A stretch of 64,000 nt of DNA from Geranomyces variabilis (lineage: Eukaryota > Chytridiomycota > Chytridiomycetes > Spizellomycetales > Powellomycetaceae): positions 186,001 through 250,000 of the forward strand of contig JADGJP010000002.1 in assembly GCA_027603065.1 (NCBI GenBank). Direction: 5' to 3'. The notes beneath the pieces are model-generated. The model was not told where the DNA came from. It worked only from the letters and a program-made list of their open reading frames with translations, and did not search any database. Below, in pieces: positions 55,527 through 64,000 of this stretch (positions within the stretch are counted from its first letter, which is position 1; every line of letters begins with the position of its first letter). Both the position numbers and the translations under genes were made by a program.

Positions 55527-57221
55527 ATGGGTACAAGTGACCTCGACAGGTTAGTAATTGGTTCGAAGGGGCTTTGGTACCGCATGACGCTGCAACGCGT
55601 CAGCAGGTCGCGGACACAATTCCAGTCCAGCACCAGGCGGGTCAGACACTCTGCTCGAGCCGCTCAAAATAATTCTTTTTGTGTGGGTTGCAGACAAATA
55701 GAGCAGCTTCGGCGGTGCGAAATTATTAAGGAGAGCGAGGTGAAGGAGCTGTGCGACAAGGCCCGCGAAATTCTTTCAGAAGAGAGCAATGTCCAAAGCG
55801 TAGATGCGCCAGTAACGGTTCGTAGAGAGCGGACTGGCCTGATGCTCGGGTTATTCCTTGTCGCTTCGAAAGAAACTGACGCGTGGAATCGGCTCGACTA
55901 GATATGTGGTGACATTCACGGCCAATTCTATGACCTGAAGGAGCTGTTCACCGTGGGAGGAGAATGCCCGCAAACAAATTACCTATTCATGGGTGCGTTT
56001 GTCTTTAAAGTAGTCCGTGCGCGTCTTGCAAGTGTTTTTGATCCTCGAAGCAGGTGATTTTGTCGACCGCGGCTTTTACAGCGTGGAAACCTTTCTTTTA
56101 CTGCTTGCTCTCAAAGTCCGGTACCCAGATAGAGTATGATGCCGCGGCCGCCGTTTGCTACTCTCCATATCGTCTCATGGCAAGCTCACTGATATGCTGG
56201 CTTCACGAACTAGATTACACTTATTCGCGGTAATCATGAGAGCCGACAGATTACCCAAGTTTACGGCTTCTACGATGAATGCCTGCGAAAATACGGCTCA
56301 GTAAACGTGTGGCGATTCTGCTGCGAGATATTCGACTTCCTCAGCCTCTCGGCTATCATCGATGATAAGATATTCTGCGTGCATGGCGGCCTGTCACCTG
56401 GGATTCAAACGCTCGACCAGGTGTGACTCAAGCCGGACAGTCACTGCTGTGACGCAAGGCTCACCTATCTTCGTCTCGTTAGATTCGGTCAATAGATCGG
56501 AAGCAGGAAGTTCCACATGACGGTCCGATGTGCGACTTGCTATGGTCAGATCCGGAAGGTAAAGAAATGCTCTTATCATCGCAGTAATCGCAGTCGAGGC
56601 AGCCCCTAATCCGAAGGTGTTGATAGAAATCGAAGGATGGGGTCTGAGCCCACGGGGTGCCGGATATCTTTTTGGCGGAGATGTTGTGGCAGGAGTAAGC
56701 ATCTGCCGAAATCGACTTTGTATTGGTACCTATCACCGCTCACGCATTCCCTTTGCAGTTCGTTCATGATAACCACCTGGAATTGATTGCGCGCGCGCAT
56801 CAGCTAGTTATGGAAGGCTACAAGACGATGTTCAAAAACACGGTCGTGACGGTCTGGTCGGCACCAAATTACTGCTATAGGTGGGGAATCACGAATGCTG
56901 CCAACTTAGAGAGCCTTGCCCTAACGCACTTTTACTGTTCGCCTTACTCTACAGGTGCGGGAATGTGGCTGCCATTTTGGAACTGGACGAGCATCTTACA
57001 AAAAACTACAAGATCTTTGACGCGGCGCCGCAGGTACTTGAAATACATGGAACAAAGCAGTGCTCGAGAGCGCATAGCTGACCCCTTGTCCGAAACTTTC
57101 TTCAGGAGGCGAGAGGCGTAGCACAACGAAAACCAGCACCAGGTACGTCTCGACTCTTTCCGAGCGCGGTTATCCACAATGCGTGCTCTGATGCTTGCTC
57201 TTTCCAGATTACTTCCTCTGA
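55527..57221 (+). CDS. PPH3: Serine/threonine protein phosphatase 4 catalytic subunit
   Basis: Eleven exons: 55527-55549, 55694-55817, 55902-55992, 56054-56133, 56214-56420, 56483-56558, 56627-56694, 56759-56880, 56955-57033, 57106-57142 and 57208-57221. They give 306 residues. The opening [21 protein letters not shown] is shared with PP4 rather than PP2A or PP6. PPP metal and catalytic motifs are present: GDIHGQ, GDFVDRG, RGNHESR, the His of FCVHGG and [11 protein letters not shown]. The last residues, DYFL, are the PP2A-family carboxyl-methylation tail, carried on a 14-nt final exon. PP4 (yeast Pph3) dephosphorylates gamma-H2AX and Rad53 in DNA-damage recovery and acts at centrosomes. Confidence 0.96.
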
Positions 57222-57369
57222 AGCCAGCCTAATTCTGGACTGCGTCCTCCATTCCGTCGTTTTCTGTACATTCATTCATTACACATCATCAATCACGAAT
57301 TCTGTAAAATTCGTATGACAGCCTCCGGTTTGTTACCCAGCTATCGCTTTCACCAGCGTCTTCATGATG

Positions 57370-57926
57370 CTAGGCGAGCGGCAATTCGTTGGCGATTCGT
57401 TTATAAGCGGCGCGTACCCGCCGCCAGAATATGATTGTCACCGCTCCACACAGCAATACGACGTTAAAAACCTCAAATAAGAAAAACTTGAAGATTTCTG
57501 ATCGTTGATCAGCCAAAGGCCATTAGATGGATTGACCTTAGCACTGAAATCAATCAATATAGTCAATATATCCTTACCGGCCCCTGCATTCTCGCACGAG
57601 CGCCACATTGGCAGTACTGCTTCGGGATCTGTCGTCTCAGTCACTTCACCGGCGCTCCACGTAGGAACTGCGTCTAATGCAACGGCTTTAACAAAGCTAC
57701 ATTTCAGCTGTTGCCGTTGGCCTGTTGCCTGGCAGTCTGGATCGGACGTCTCCTCGGCGGCGCATTCCTCGCACTCGCCGGCCGCGAGGCATTCATAGAT
57801 GCGGAATTCCTTTGGCGTTTTATATACAAGGCGAGTACTTGGCTCCTCGGCGCGGACAGCGGCAATGAGGAGGAGGAAAAGTAGCAAGAGCCGCAGTTTT
57901 TGCGCTAACGATGGTGGACGACGCAT
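57370..57926 (-). CDS. JTB-like type I membrane protein
   Basis: Exons 57926-57578 and 57497-57370 give 158 residues. A signal peptide (QKLRLLLLFLLLIAAVRAEE) precedes a Cys-rich luminal region (YECLAAGECEECAAEETSDP, CQATGQRQQLKC), a helix (FEVFNVVLLCGAVTIIFW) and a short basic tail (RRVRAAYKRIANELPLA). Cys spacing, the EIFKFFLFEVF entry to the membrane segment and overall size match the JTB (jumping translocation breakpoint) family, which I know mostly from animals. Its role there is poorly defined (mitosis, mitochondria). Assignment rests on pattern only, so an unrelated small Cys-rich receptor is possible. Confidence 0.6.
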
Positions 57927-58312
57927 TGGATGGGAATGAGGAGAGTGGGCAACGTGTCAAAACATTTCGTATACTCAAACTTCTGTACCCGTCCCTTGCC
58001 ACCGTGTTGCAACTTGCAATCACCCCCGCGCCATCTTGCTTTCGCCCCTCGTGCATTTCAGCACACCTTTCAGAAGCACGCCGTCACCTTGCTACTCTCC
58101 CTTCTACAAGACTTCTACAGGATGTGTGCTTGAGTTTTGCAAGGAAGTTTCCGCCTCGACCACATATGCAGCCCTCTTGGCTCGCCGCCTCCAACTCCTG
58201 GCAAGCGTCCACGTCTGGAGCGGATGGCAGCCGGCTATCTTGAGCATGCCATATCCGCTGCAACTGCAACCTCCAGATGCCCGGCTGTGCAATTAGCAGA
58301 CCCTTTTGAATT

Positions 58313-58912
58313 GTGCTGGAAGATGCTGACAGTGACAACAACCAGTGGGAGTTGAATGCCTTGGAGGTAGATAGCTTGCCTTTGGAGGAAGTTGGGTCGG
58401 ACGCGGACGCGCGCGCAATGCAGCTGGACGAGGTTGAAGAGGCGAACGCGCGCGCAACGCAGCTGGACGAAGTTGACGGGTGGGACGCCCACGACGACTC
58501 CTTGCGATGGTTTGCACCACAGAGATGGGCAAAATTTCACGGCTCCCCACCACTGCCACTGCCGCTATTGGAAATATCCAAACGTTTACCGCCCAGCGAC
58601 TACGTCTGTATTAAGACCCGTTTTGGATCTCTCATGCGCTCAGACAAGGACGGCGAGGTTGCAAGACCTCGAGATTTTATTCAGCCCATGCACATAAAAA
58701 CACAATGGGCGTCTTGGATAAGCAAGTTGTGGTATGCCAATATGCCGCAACCACAGGTACGTTTACCGCAATATGCAATGTGTGGTTCATCATATCACAT
58801 ATTGACTACGATTCCTGTCTTCCTTTTAAAGGATGCACAGATCTTGACTGCTGAATGCCGTCAATGCTGGCAATACCGCTTGCAGCGGCATCTTCAAAGC
58901 CACGCTGATTGA
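58313..58912 (+). CDS. Orphan acidic protein with short tandem repeat
   Basis: An open frame of about 145 codons before a GT at 58757, or 199 read through; no family recognised. A 36-nt unit is duplicated, encoding ARAMQLDEVEEAN and ARATQLDEVDGWD. The middle has ordered-looking residues (RWAKFHGSPPLPLPLLEIS, VCIKTRFGSLMRSD, HIKTQWASWISKLWYAN). A donor GTACGT at 58757 and acceptor TTAAAG at about 58831 suggest an intron. Another coding-like stretch, ATLIEYNTNTENCAGCPTA, begins near 58895 in a different frame and ends at a TAG at about 59003, possibly the true last exon. No in-frame ATG starts the frame before residue 36, so an upstream exon is likely. Confidence 0.4.
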   Translation: MLEDADSDNNQWELNALEVDSLPLEEVGSDADARAMQLDEVEEANARATQLDEVDGWDAHDDSLRWFAPQRWAKFHGSPPLPLPLLEISKRLPPSDYVCIKTRFGSLMRSDKDGEVARPRDFIQPMHIKTQWASWISKLWYANMPQPQVRLPQYAMCGSSYHILTTIPVFLLKDAQILTAECRQCWQYRLQRHLQSHAD

Positions 58913-59220
58913 GTACAACACCAACACTGAGAACTGTGCCGGATGTCCAACGGCCGACGTCGTCGAGTTCATTCTACAGCGGTTACTCAGTCTGATCAAC
59001 TAGCTACTCTCGGAGTGCGCAACGTGGATTACCCGCTAGCCTCCTGCACCCCTCACCCTCAATTGGACCCCGAAGCGAGCGCTCGTAATCTCGTTGCATT
59101 AGCCAGCCTCTATTACTAGCCTATTCGCATTATCTATTTTCTCTTTAACGGGGAAACGGGAGCTCACGCAGCACTCACAGCACTCTCTTTCCCCCACCCT
59201 CAAGTCCCGTTACAACCAGC

Positions 59221-61421
59221 TCATCTGTCAAGAGGCGAGCATGGCAACAAGCTTTGATCTTTTAGATTAGTGTATTTACTACTTCTACCCTTGGAGCCCA
59301 TTGAGGACACTGTGTTCATAGCTTTCGCGAGGTTGCGGCACTCGATCAGTAGGTCTGTATGCAGGCGAGGCCGCAACGCTCCCACCGGCTTGGCAAAGTC
59401 ATGTGTCAAATGGGAATACGATTGTCCTTCGCGTACTGCAATAGTGACAAACAGAACCCTGTCAGAAATCGGTCTGAGCATTTTACTGACCTCATTCGTC
59501 TGCGAACGAACCTTCTTCATGATCCGTATTATGTACTCGACTTGCGGGTTTGCCGTGTTTCTTAGCATCGTGATCGCATCCCTGAGCATCTCTTTCGGCT
59601 CGTCCCCTTGCACGATTTGTTTGAAAATGCCGACGCAAGCACCGCGCTTTCCGTCCCAGTATTCAGGGCTCGGGTCCAACCGCTCGAGCACGTCAAACGC
59701 CTTTGCGGAGTAGTAATACTGTGTCGTTTTATAGCAGTCGTTTGCTATTAGTTGCAGCAGACTGAAGGATTCGCTCGAGGTTTCCATTTTGAGGTAAAGC
59801 TCCCAGGCCAGCCGGGCGCGCTTGTTCATTATGTCTAGCGAAAAGACTCGCTGTCAATGCCAGTGGTCGTAGAGATCCAGAGAAAAAGCTCACTCACAGC
59901 ATCGTGCCAGGTGGCTGAGATATGCATAGTCGTTCTTGAACTTTTCGTTTTGGATCGCGAGAAGGATCTCCTCAGCTTCTTCAAACGCTCCGGTCGCGAC
60001 TTTTGCCTGTGCATAGTTATAGTTGAACGTGTCGTCGTTGTAGAAGTATCCCTTCAAGCAAAGGTAAGATTGAGGCTAGCGGTCTGTGGTCGGTGCGCTC
60101 ACAAAGCTTACCTTTATGGAATTCAAGTACACCATCACATCGTCAAACTGTTTGAGAAGAAAAAAGCATGAAGCCATAGATTGCCGTCCCGGGATCGTAT
60201 CGCATTCGCTTGCGGACCCGCCGACAAGCTGGAAGTACTGCTGGGCAATCTTCAGATGCTCACGCGATTCTTGCTCCTGGCCTAACGCAGCGTTCACGAT
60301 TCCTTTGAGGATGTACTCCTATGGAGACATTAAACTCATGTCTCAAGTGTGGTAGTCGCTGGCTCAAGTCCTTGGGATGACGTGCGCTTACCTGCGGCGT
60401 TGATGGTTCCACGTCCTTCATCAAGTTGAATGCTGAAACGATGTCGTCGTTGCGCAGGTGATATATGACCAAGTTTAATCGTGCTTCTGGAATTACGTCG
60501 AGAAGGGGTGTGAACACTTGCAAGGCGCCCTCGCCATTCCGAAACACGACCTAGGAATGAGCGCTGGTAAGAACTCAACGACACGACCGTCCCTTCTAAA
60601 AGTGCAGCAGAAACCCCCACCAGGTTATGCTTGATCAGATCCTCGGCAAAATGAAAATGGGACGAGCTTTTTTCAGTCATCGTTTTAAACTCTTGCTCTG
60701 CGGCTTTGCCGTTGTACAGCCGGAAATGGTTGCACGCCTTGAGATTTGTAGCGACAACGCTATCCGGGTGGTGCTGAAGATACACAGACACGACTTCTTG
60801 CGACACATCGTAGTAGTCGAGCTTGTAATAGCACATGGCGACATATACGTTGATGGCGAGATAGTCACGATTTTCGACGAGGATTCGTTTGTAAATGTCG
60901 ATAGCTTCCTGATAGTGGCTACGGAGATAGTGAATCGAGGCCAAACTCAATTGATCTTCAATAACGTCCTGGAGACTTTGGTGGTAGCCCATAAGCCGCT
61001 TCTCGTCGTTAAATTTGTGCGATAGGTGAAAGAGCAAGCGGTTCTGCAGCTTGCAAGTCGGACCCTTCTGCGCCTCATCGTCCGCCTCATGGTACATCCC
61101 AAGAAAAAAGTAGCAGCAAGCCAGGTACAGATGTACCAGCGGATCGCATTTCGGCTCCAGCAGCATAGCCTGATATGTCTCCATGGCTTTCTTATGATCG
61201 CTTAGATGGAATGCAGCGTAGGCGAGCCATCCAAGCAAATCCTGGTCCTGCTTCCCAGCAGCAGCATTGAACTCTAGCAGTGTGATTGCGCCGGTAAAGT
61301 CGCGATTGGCGATAAACTCCTGCAGTGTTGGGACCTGGTTTTTAGTGTTTCGGCGGAGCGCGGATTCAGCTGGTTGAGGCGATGGAACCGCTCCGGCTGC
61401 CGGTTTTGCTCTTGATAGCAT
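59221..61421 (-). CDS. IFT56: Intraflagellar transport protein 56 (TTC26/DYF-13)
   Basis: Exons 61421-60621, 60550-60392, 60318-60112, 60051-59898 and 59834-59221. The start MLSRAKPA is the family's. TPR repeats run through the protein with near-identical blocks to the animal gene: [80 protein letters not shown] and [11 protein letters not shown]56 is an IFT-B subunit that carries motility proteins into cilia, so this organism builds a flagellum. After IRIMKK the open frame continues about 80 residues beyond the animal C-terminus. A GT directly after KK (GTTCGT) suggests a last intron and a short final exon, so the C-terminus is uncertain. It is divergent from the SLC30A9-like gene. Confidence 0.93.
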
Positions 61422-61687
61422 CTGAGACGAGGAAGAACCGTGTAAATATAGCAAAACAATCATATGCATGCATTCCATGGCCCTCGTACCATTTTTGCAA
61501 AGGGTAGCGACGGGAACGAAAGGATGGGGAATGAAAGCTGTGCTGGGCAGCCGAAGTTTTCTGTCAGCTCAAATCAAACAATTGAGAGCTTTTCGAACAG
61601 AGCGCGGCGCGTTTTCCAGCGCGTCCCCGATTTCTTGCCCCCCGCAACTCCGGGCAGGAGAGACTCAGCTCTTGCATTCGACCGACC
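61422..61687. promoter_or_regulatory. Divergent promoter between IFT56 and the SLC30A9-like gene
   Basis: 266 bp between starts, no TATA box. A ciliary RFX-type site was looked for by eye and no clear one was seen. Confidence 0.35.
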
Positions 61688-63324
61688 ATGCAGAGCCGAC
61701 TACTAACAGCGACTGCCCGCGCGGGCAGCGGCGCTCGCCTTCTTTTCAATAGCCCAGTAAGTTGCCGGGCGGCATACGTTCGGCCGTGGCAAGGCGTTGG
61801 CGGAGTTGGACTCTCGCAGGTGCGGGAAGCGGGCGCCTCTCGCCAGTCGGAAGCTGCCGCGCAATACCGCAGTGAGGTTCGGAGCCTGAAGCGTGAAGTC
61901 AGTGAAGGTGCGCAACGGACCTTCTTCATACATGGGTACTGTTTGCCATGTTAACAAAGTTCAACTTGTAGTGAAATGCCGGGTCAACAGAAAGCGAACG
62001 CTCGAAGGGTCCCAAAAAGTAGTGGCGGTTGCAATGGTCAGCAACATGGTCTTGTGCGCGGGCAAGTCCTACGCTGCCATGCAGTCTGGATCCGCGTCAA
62101 TGTTTTCAGAGGCTCTCCACTCCTTCGCAGACGGTACTTTCGACAACCCTGCTCCGCCGTTCTCCCGACGATTAATCCTTGGTTTTATGCAGTCCTGAAT
62201 GAATCGCTTCTCATGTGGGGCATACATCGATCATTACGAACACCCGATATTGCGCATCCGTACGGCTTCAGTCAGGAGCGATATGCGTGGGCGCTTGTTA
62301 GTGGAGTGGGCATCTTTTTCTTAGGAGGAGGCGTGTCCATATATCACGGATTGTCGGGGATATTACAAGCACAACACGCACTCGGCGATGTCACTTCTTC
62401 TTGGGCCATTCTATCTGCATCACTGCTGTTTGAAGGAGGTGCGTGTCATTGACACTTTATATCCCGCTTGCGTATGCTTACATGCTCCGTAGGGACTATG
62501 ACGTACGCCTACCAGCACATATCGAAAAGCGCACAAGCCGCAGGCGTATCAGTCATGGAGTGAGCAAGCACTTGAAAGCGCGGGACGGGGCTCGATTCTG
62601 GCAAAGAGACTGACATTCAGACATGAAGCTACCTAAAACGCGGTGCAGATCCAACAGCGGTTCAGGTGCTATTTGAAGACTTCGCGGCAGTATCCGGTGT
62701 CGTTATCGCCGGCACATGTTTGACGCTCGCCAAACTGCTAAACAACCCCATGATTGACTCTGTGGGCTCCATAACAATCGGGGTATTGCTTTCCTGCGTG
62801 GCTACGTTCCTCATCAAGCGCAACATCGCGGGTCTAGTGGAAACGCGGATGCCGATCCATCGAGAACGCGAGATTGTGAGCGAATTGGAAAGCGATCCGG
62901 TTGTGAGCTCCGTGCAGGACGTGAAGTCAACAACACTGGGACCGGATTGGGCGCGCTTTAAGGGTAAGGCCTACGCATTCTTGTCCATGTTTAGAATTTG
63001 AAGCGCTCATTCCTGCGTTCAGCCGAAATCCTGTTCAACGGCGAAGAAGTTACCGCTCGCTATATTAGCCGGAATCCCGAGCTATTCGCTGCTGAGGTCG
63101 AGACATTGAAGACTTTGCAGACCAGGCGGCAGGTTGAGGATTGGGTCAGCCGACAAGGAGGCCGCATTGTGTCGCATCTCGGTACTGAGGTGGACCGTCT
63201 GGAGTTTAACATTATGGTACGTTCGTGTATGAGTGGGTGACCCTGTCAGTCGATTAATTTCTTACCGCGCCGTCAACAGCAAAAGCGACCAGAGGTACGC
63301 CATATAGACTTGGAGATTCTGTAA
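61688..63324 (+). CDS. SLC30A9 (ZnT9)-like cation-efflux protein, probably mitochondrial
   Basis: Exons 61688-61907, 61972-62133, 62193-62438, 62493-62559, 62629-62963, 63023-63216 and 63280-63324 give 422 residues. The N-terminus is Arg-rich with no acids for the first 40 residues, fitting a mitochondrial presequence. The cation diffusion facilitator core follows: VAVAMVSNMVLCAGKSYAAM, SMFSEALHSFAD, SLRTPDIAHPYGF, ALVSGVGIFFLGGGVSIYHG, YLKRGADPTAVQVLFEDFAA and IDSVGSITIGVLLS. The C-terminus is cytosolic-type (EVDRLE, RPEVRHIDLEIL). These blocks are those of SLC30A9, which exports zinc from mitochondria in animals. The transported ion here is inferred. The exon 5 acceptor ATGAAG is the one that avoids an in-frame stop. 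Confidence 0.9.
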
Positions 63325-63441
63325 CGGATGTCCATGCAAGGCATTCAAGGCGATATCCCGACTCCCCGCTGGGCGTACCATGTAATTTTGCCCCAATAGC
63401 TTTTGTAATTAAGTTTGATTCATGTATGCTTTGAATATTTA

Positions 63442-64000
63442 CTAGTCGCGATCAGAACGTGGGGATCCAGGCCGTCGCGTATCCCGACCATACCCGGGAC
63501 CGCGCGACTCGTATCCAGGCCGACTGAATTGCGGCCGGAAGGCTGAAGCTGGCCGCGGGAAGCCGAACTCGGTCAGTAACATCCTTTTGACAGAGGGTAA
63601 AGTTTTGAAGCTGATGAACACTCACGTGGTTCCATCCGTCCTTCCATCTCTCCTGGATAATACGGTCTATCGCCCCTGGCGCTACCTCGCTGCGGGGGAG
63701 GAGGCAAACCTCCTCGCTGATTTGGCCTCACGGGCGGCACGCCGCGCATCTGCTGCTGTCTATACGGATCAAAGCCTGGCGGGGGTACCATTCCAAAACC
63801 AGGCGGCGGCATGTGTCCATATGGACCTTCGGGAAACATTCCCATGGGTGGCGGTGCACCAAACTCTGGGTTGAAATCTTCCGGGAAAAAGCGTGGGCCT
63901 GGCATCGGTCTGAAAAGATTTCGAAAGTCAGCAATTTTGTTGAGAGAAGCGCTGATTGCGCTTAGCCTACCTTTCGCGGGCGTCGTCACTCCGTAGTGGA
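63442..64000 (-). CDS. Pro/Gly/Arg-rich protein, C-terminal part (runs off right edge)
   Basis: Minus-strand exons about 64000-63971, 63909-63626 and 63548-63442, joined in phase, end at TAG. The visible 140 residues are low-complexity: MPGPRFFPEDFNPEFGAPPP, PPPGFGMVPPPGFDPYRQQQ, RGGLPPPPQRGSARGDRPYY, and a tail of Arg, Gly and Ser (RPGYESRGPGYGRDTRRPG..RSDRD). This composition is usual in RNA-binding proteins with RGG or RS tails, but no RRM or other domain is visible in the part present, so the family is unknown. Confidence 0.6.

Overview
This is a gene-dense, intron-rich eukaryotic window. Introns are short (mostly 60-90 bp, GT..AG, often a CTAAC-like branch point). The gene set points to a zoosporic (flagellated) fungus such as a chytrid. 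Fungal features are an ATP-type PEP carboxykinase, a vacuolar-type carboxypeptidase S and a metacaspase with a Q/G/Y-rich prodomain. A flagellum is indicated by a well-conserved intraflagellar-transport protein (IFT56/TTC26), a gene that yeasts and other Dikarya lack. The lineage is inferred from gene content; no rRNA or barcode gene is present.

Layout. 1-6.5 kb: 5' end of an L-2-hydroxyglutarate dehydrogenase (-), TDP1 DNA-repair phosphodiesterase (+), half-size ABCA-type transporter (-). 6.5-9.4 kb: gene-poor stretch with an orphan gene and two copies of a ~100 bp dispersed repeat. 9.4-16.5 kb: acireductone dioxygenase (-), PEP carboxykinase (-), Sec2-type Rab GEF (+), TLC-domain protein (-), peroxisomal acyl-CoA thioesterase ending in SKL (+). 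17.8-21.2 kb: RBMS-like two-RRM protein and a secreted Vps62-family protein. 21.7-34.2 kb: PRP8. 34.4-40 kb: primase large subunit, secreted beta-propeller-like protein, carboxypeptidase S (all -). 40.2-43.3 kb: two actin regulators, ARPC3 and CapZ-alpha (+). 43.7-49.2 kb: diacylglycerol kinase (-), SF3B2 (+). 49.6-55 kb: F-box-like protein, metacaspase, PRA1 (-). 55.5-64 kb: PP4 catalytic subunit (+), JTB-like membrane protein (-), an orphan, IFT56 (-), SLC30A9-like transporter (+), and the 3' end of a Pro/Gly/Arg-rich protein (-).

The main discovery is PRP8, the catalytic-core protein of the spliceosome. Spliced, it encodes a precursor of about 3,958 residues carrying four separate inteins (477, 487, 354 and 286 residues, about 40% of the precursor). 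Removing them leaves 2,354 residues, close to the size of human PRPF8. Two inteins carry LAGLIDADG endonuclease domains, each with a different catalytic acid replaced. The other two have no LAGLIDADG domain; between their splicing halves they carry basic, repeated modules that look like AP2-type DNA-binding folds. A spliceosomal intron splits the codon for the first, catalytic cysteine of the second intein, so Prp8-dependent RNA splicing is needed before that intein can splice itself out of Prp8. Two other introns lie 6 and 7 nt downstream of intein ends.

Most exon models were built by hand. Exon phases were checked for consistency for TDP1, the ABC transporter, ADI1, PCK1, the thioesterase, PRP8, CPS1, ARPC3, CapZ-alpha, SF3B2, the metacaspase, PP4C, JTB-like and SLC30A9-like genes. 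Weak points are stated in the entries.
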